Part shown: piece by piece, positions 60,190 through 64,000 of the stretch
Numbering within the stretch: position 1 is the first letter of the stretch
Layout: each line of letters opens with the position of its first letter
From: a bacterium
Lineage (GTDB): Bacteria > Bacillota > Bacilli > Lactobacillales > Streptococcaceae
NCBI GenBank assembly: GCA_905221205.1
Contig: CAJNCG010000001.1
Span: forward strand, 186,001 to 250,000
Direction: 5' to 3'
DNA length: 64,000 nucleotides
Notes under the pieces: model-generated
What the model was told of the DNA's origin: nothing
Seen by the model: the letters and a program-made list of their open reading frames with translations, nothing else
The model's database searches: none
Made by a program: the position numbers and the translations under genes

Positions 60190-60425
60190 AAAAAAGTCCT
60201 CACACAAAAAACTTGTGTGAGGACGTCGATGCGCGGTACCACCTCAATTATAGGGAATTTCCCTATCGCTCTGTCTCGCAATAACGAGATGCACTGTAAG
60301 GTGTGCTCACCGAATTTTTATGATTTCAAATTCTAAATAACATTCAGCCCAATTTTCATCATCATCACTTATCTGTTTTCAGCGACCACAGACTCTCTAA
60401 AAAGTTTATATGATTACTTTTCTGA
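60190..60425 (-). promoter_or_regulatory. T-box riboswitch, probably tryptophan-specific
   Basis: On the minus strand the leader has the Stem I start AGAGAGTCTGTGGTCGCTG, then GAAAATTGGGCTGAA, where TGG (Trp) is the most likely specifier, then the T-box core GAGGTGGTACCGCGC (about 60233-60247) and the terminator hairpin GTCCTCACACA/TGTGTGAGGAC followed by TTTTTT (60191-60225). Uncharged tRNA binding would favour the antiterminator and turn on the importer. The specifier assignment is inferred by position, not from a full fold. Confidence 0.88.
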
Positions 60426-60433
60426 ATGGTTAA

Positions 60434-60461
60434 ATTATATCATTTTTCAACTACTTGTCAA
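60434..60461 (-). promoter_or_regulatory. Promoter of the T-box-trpX operon
   Basis: On the minus strand, consensus -35 TTGACA (60456-60461) and -10 TATAAT (60434-60439) are 16 bp apart, just before Stem I of the T-box. Confidence 0.85.
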
Positions 60462-60486
60462 GACTCTTTGAGCATTTTTTTGAAAT

Positions 60487-60521
60487 ATTCAAAAACTTCC
60501 CCTATTGAAAAGAGGAAGTTT
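60487..60521 (-). terminator. Terminator of ppc
   Basis: AAACTTCCCCT (60493-60503) pairs with AGAGGAAGTTT (60511-60521). On the minus strand TTTTTGAATATTT follows. It lies 9 bp after the ppc stop and upstream of the trpX promoter. Confidence 0.8.
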
Positions 60522-60529
60522 GAAAGGTA

Positions 60530-63226
60530 TCAGCCTGAATTACGCAATCCTGTCGCAATTCCGTTGATGGTTGTATGGATTAATTTTTCTTGATCGCTTG
60601 ATAATTCTCCACGGCGTTGACGTTTAATCAACTCCAACTGGATATAGTTAAGGATATTAAAGTAAGGCATACGGTAATCCAAACTTGCTTTTAGATATGG
60701 ATTTTCCGCCAAGAGTTCATCGTAACCTTCGATAGCTAAGATGACTTCCTTGGTAACTTGCCATTCATTTAGAATAGTCTCATAAATTGCTTTTACTTGA
60801 TCATCTTCACAAAGTTTGGCATATTCAAAAGCAATATTCATATTTGATTTCGACAAGACCATATCAACATTTGAAAGAAGTGACTGGAAGAAAGGCCAAT
60901 TTTGGTACATATCTCGTAGGATAGCGATATTTTCTGGATTTTTATCAATAAATTCCTTGAAGCTTGATCCAACCCCATACCATCCAGGGAACATGACACG
61001 ACTTTGCGACCATGAGAATACCCAAGGGATAGCACGTAAACCACCGATTTCAGTGATCGTCTTACGAGCGGCTGGACGTGAACCGATATTAAAGCTTGAA
61101 ATAGCCTTGATTGGACTTGACTCAAAGAAATAGTCATAGAAATGGTCATTACCAAAGACCAAGTCACGGTAAATATCATAACTACGGTCCACCACTTGGT
61201 CCATGATGGCTTCATAACGATTGGATGTATTGGTATCGCTCTTCTTTTGAGTGATCATACGGTTAATGGCTGCAGATACTAACATTTCAAGGTTATAGTA
61301 GGCAGCATCTTTGTTACCGTATTTATTGCCAATTACTTCCCCCTGCTCCGTCAAACGGATACGATCCTTGATTGACTTGAGCGGTTGAGATGTGATAGCT
61401 TCATAGGTTGGTCCACCACCACGACCGACAGTACCACCACGGCCATGGAAGAAGGTAACCTTAACGCCAAATTCATCTCCAATAGCAGTCAATTGTTGTT
61501 GAGCCTTGTAGAGGGTCCAACATGATGATAGGTAGCCACCATCTTTATTACTATCAGAGTAACCAAGCATGATTTCTTGGTAGTTATTACGCGAAGCAAT
61601 CCATTTCTTAGCAAGAGGAAGAGAAAGGTATTCTCTCATAGTTTCTTCTGAGTGGTCCAAGTCCTCAATTGTTTCAAAGAGAGGAACGATTTGGACACGG
61701 GCTCTTTCTTTATCAACTAGCCCTACTTCTTTTAGCAAGATAGCCAATTCCAGCATGTCTGATACGCTGGTTGCATGTGAAATGATAGTCTGACGAATGA
61801 CATCATCACCCAACTTATCTTTCAAATTACGAGCAGCCTTAAAGATAGCCAATTCTTTTTCAAGTAACTCTGATTTTTCAACGTGAGTTGCAGAAAGAAT
61901 ACGTGGATCTTCTTCTAATTCTTTTAAGAGAAGCTGACATTTTTCCTCTTCACTTAGTTCGCTATAACGAGAATGAATTCCTGCTGATTTTAAGAGTTCT
62001 GCTACACAGGCCTCATGAACACTAGAATCTTGACGCATGTCAATAGATGCCAAATAGAAACCAAAAATTTCAACTGCCTGAATCAACTCAACAAAATCAC
62101 CAGAAATCAGTGCTTCACCCTTATTTTCCAAGAGGGAATCACGGATAGTAACTAAGTCCTTATAAAAGTCATTGGCTGTTTCATAACGAGCACCAACTTC
62201 CTTATCCTCAATCAGATAGGCTTTTGTTGCTTGGATTTTTGATTGAATATCAAACAAGGCACGACGATACAGCTCTTTTTCGCGGTAAATCGAATTATCC
62301 TTAGATTGACGAGCCATTTCTCTGACTTGCTTGCTGACATTAACAATACTAGTTGATAGAGAGAACTCACGATAAAGTTGATAAATCTTTTCATCATAGT
62401 AGTTCATGATGACTTCACACTGGGTCATGGCAGATTTCTTCAAAGTATCTGCTGTAACAAAAGGATTCCCATCACGGTCTCCACCAATCCACATTCCCAT
62501 GGTAATTGGTTTAGGATGTTTCAACTCCAAGCCATGTTTTTTAGCCAGACGCTTGTACTCGGCAGTCAAATGAGGAACAGCTTTCAGGAATGAACTATTG
62601 TAGTATTCCATAACATTCGTGATTTCATTGGTTACTTTCAATTTCTTTTCACGAATCATATCTGTCTGCATGATAATCTCAATGTAACGGCGGAGGTCAT
62701 TATGCCATTTTTCCTTATTAATCAAGCCTAATTTCACATCACGGTACTTACGCAAGAGGGTATGGATGTGGTTGGTCAAATCCAACATACTCTTACGTTG
62801 TACTTGTGTTGGATGGGCAGTCAAAACAGGGACAACATTCAAATGTTCTAGAATTTCAACCGCATTTTCTTTTTCTGCAACCATTTTGATAGTTGCTGAT
62901 AATTTCCCAAGATAATCTTGATCGATATTATTTTGGTGGTTGATTTCATAGGCCAAATCCACGTCTTCTGAAATATTAATCAAGAGGGGCAAGATAGAGA
63001 AATATCGTGAAATATAAGCCATTTCATCATTTGTCAGACTAGTAACCAATTGGTTCAAGCCTTGATAATCTTCTTGAGTTGACAATTCTTTCAACTCCAT
63101 GATTTTTTCAAAAGTCTCTGGGGCAAGCATGTTTTTAGTGATATCTTCTAACAATTCTGTTAAAATCAATACTTCTTCTTGCACGACAGCTTTATTACTA
63201 TAGTTTTCTAATTTTTGAAGAGACAT
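60530..63226 (-). CDS. ppc: Phosphoenolpyruvate carboxylase
   Basis: Carboxylates phosphoenolpyruvate to oxaloacetate, supplying aspartate-family precursors. The 898-aa length is normal. Catalytic motifs are [15 protein letters not shown] (about 133-147) with the key histidine, [14 protein letters not shown] (about 555-568) and [21 protein letters not shown] (in two parts, about 589-609). The C-terminus LRNSG is close to the conserved QNTG-like effector end. It lies between ftsW and the trpX leader and ends with a terminator. Confidence 0.97.
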   Translation of the reverse strand: MSLQKLENYSNKAVVQEEVLILTELLEDITKNMLAPETFEKIMELKELSTQEDYQGLNQLVTSLTNDEMAYISRYFSILPLLINISEDVDLAYEINHQNNIDQDYLGKLSATIKMVAEKENAVEILEHLNVVPVLTAHPTQVQRKSMLDLTNHIHTLLRKYRDVKLGLINKEKWHNDLRRYIEIIMQTDMIREKKLKVTNEITNVMEYYNSSFLKAVPHLTAEYKRLAKKHGLELKHPKPITMGMWIGGDRDGNPFVTADTLKKSAMTQCEVIMNYYDEKIYQLYREFSLSTSIVNVSKQVREMARQSKDNSIYREKELYRRALFDIQSKIQATKAYLIEDKEVGARYETANDFYKDLVTIRDSLLENKGEALISGDFVELIQAVEIFGFYLASIDMRQDSSVHEACVAELLKSAGIHSRYSELSEEEKCQLLLKELEEDPRILSATHVEKSELLEKELAIFKAARNLKDKLGDDVIRQTIISHATSVSDMLELAILLKEVGLVDKERARVQIVPLFETIEDLDHSEETMREYLSLPLAKKWIASRNNYQEIMLGYSDSNKDGGYLSSCWTLYKAQQQLTAIGDEFGVKVTFFHGRGGTVGRGGGPTYEAITSQPLKSIKDRIRLTEQGEVIGNKYGNKDAAYYNLEMLVSAAINRMITQKKSDTNTSNRYEAIMDQVVDRSYDIYRDLVFGNDHFYDYFFESSPIKAISSFNIGSRPAARKTITEIGGLRAIPWVFSWSQSRVMFPGWYGVGSSFKEFIDKNPENIAILRDMYQNWPFFQSLLSNVDMVLSKSNMNIAFEYAKLCEDDQVKAIYETILNEWQVTKEVILAIEGYDELLAENPYLKASLDYRMPYFNILNYIQLELIKRQRRGELSSDQEKLIHTTINGIATGLRNSG

Positions 63227-63250
63227 AGGTAATCCTTTCCACTCTCAGCT

Positions 63251-64000
63251 CTACATATAGTTTGATGAGTGAGCTTCTAACTCCTCATACAATTGGGCAC
63301 GTTTTTCACTTGCATCAATATTTAAGACAAAGGCGATGGCTACAGACAAGACCAGAAGACTATTCCCTCCTTGCGATAAGAAGGGGAAGGTAACTCCCGT
63401 TGAAGGAATAATACCAGAAATTCCACCGATATTAACAAAGACCTGCACCAACATCATCCCCCCAACCCCAATCGCCATCATGGAATTAAAGGGATTCTTA
63501 GCACGAATTCCGACTAGGATAATTCGTAAAATTAAGAAAAAGACGAGTGCCAAAATTAAGCTAGCTCCCACAAATCCAAACTCTTCAATGACAATTGAAA
63601 ATACAAAGTCTGTATGGGCCTCTGGTAAATAACCACGTTTTTCGATTGAATTTCCTAAGCCTAGACCAAACCAACCACCATTTACCATGGCAAAGTAGGA
63701 ATTTGCAAGTTGGTGGCCTGCTCCTGCCAAATCGGCAAAGGGATTAAAGTAGGCACTGAAACGCTTGGCAACGTAACCAAATACTGGAACTTTTGAAAAC
63801 TTTTCAACCCCAATCATAGAAATAGCTGATAAGGATAGGGCTGAAACTCCAAATAATACACCAATAAATGCTATAAACCAACGATGAGCAATCCCACTAA
63901 CTGTATACATAATCAAGGCTACCAAAGCTAAGATAGTAGCATTTCCCAAATCTGGGAAAATAGCCAAACTTCCGATCATTACTAAGAGGACAAAACGCCA
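63251..64000 (-). CDS. ftsW: Cell-division protein FtsW (C-terminal part, partial)
   Basis: C-terminal 249 codons of a SEDS-family protein; the frame is open to the right edge, so the start lies outside. Several transmembrane segments are visible. AYFNPFADLAGAGHQLANSY, GLGLGNSIEKRGYLPEAHTDFVFS and GIIPSTGVTFPFLSQGGNSL (each within 20-24 residues in the protein) are diagnostic SEDS motifs. FtsW polymerises peptidoglycan at the division septum. ppc starts 24 bp after its stop, as in pneumococcus. RodA is excluded mainly by this context and the loop sequence. Confidence 0.93.
   Translation of the reverse strand, partial: WRFVLLVMIGSLAIFPDLGNATILALVALIMYTVSGIAHRWFIAFIGVLFGVSALSLSAISMIGVEKFSKVPVFGYVAKRFSAYFNPFADLAGAGHQLANSYFAMVNGGWFGLGLGNSIEKRGYLPEAHTDFVFSIVIEEFGFVGASLILALVFFLILRIILVGIRAKNPFNSMMAIGVGGMMLVQVFVNIGGISGIIPSTGVTFPFLSQGGNSLLVLSVAIAFVLNIDASEKRAQLYEELEAHSSNYM

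Overview
The window is a chromosomal stretch of a low-GC Gram-positive coccus. It is almost certainly an oral streptococcus of the Mitis group (S. mitis / S. oralis type, close to S. pneumoniae). This rests on gene content, protein lengths that match what I recall for pneumococcal orthologues (GyrA 822 aa, DnaE 1033 aa, DnaG 586 aa, LepA 607 aa), a BOX repeat near 54.0 kb, and a sortase-anchored surface protein with a YSIRK-type signal. No rRNA or tRNA genes were found.

Layout. 1-8.3 kb holds galactose/lactose use on the minus strand. A galactitol-family PTS (EIIA, EIIB, EIIC) and lacX come first, then lacABCD (tagatose-6-phosphate pathway), then a separately promoted lacT-lacF-lacE unit whose lacE runs off the left edge. 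Three promoters are visible. One has a palindromic cre over its -35, one carries two LacR-like operators, and one has a cre-like site plus a RAT/terminator switch for LacT. 8.5-16.5 kb is housekeeping: lepA, a phosphoesterase, and a compact recN-argR-tlyA-ispA-xseB-xseA cluster. 16.6-26.4 kb holds udk, truB, a DUF2130 protein, an O-acetylhomoserine sulfhydrylase, a formate/nitrite channel, srtA-gyrA and divergent ldh. 26.4-26.6 kb has only the tail of a lost integrase. 26.7-32.4 kb holds pyk, pfkA and dnaE. 32.5-46.0 kb is one 4479-aa cell-wall-anchored adhesin gene built from a CshA-like head and a long array of mucin-binding-type repeats. 46.2-49.5 kb runs on the plus strand: pepX, a decayed tandem copy of the pepX 3' end, and a second argR. 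49.5-57.3 kb holds obg with two small genes, pspC-like, two glycolipid glycosyltransferases, a BOX element, a SufT-like gene, rpoD and dnaG. 57.4-60.5 kb is an ABC importer (trpX, permease, ATPase) behind a T-box leader. ppc and the 3' part of ftsW fill the rest.

How the genes work together. The two PTS systems probably bring in galactose and lactose as 6-phosphates, and both feed LacAB-LacC-LacD, which yields triose phosphates. PfkA, Pyk, Ldh and Ppc in the same window handle the glycolytic products. SrtA encoded at 22 kb is the enzyme expected to anchor the giant adhesin through its LPNTG signal.

The most interesting items are: the adhesin array inserted between the divergent housekeeping genes dnaE and pepX; an 11-codon ORF with one Trp codon and a strong ribosome binding site between the T-box terminator and trpX; a probable leaderless mRNA for the cpoA-like gene; the decayed pepX duplication; the integrase tail between ldh and pyk; and the layered control of the lac region.
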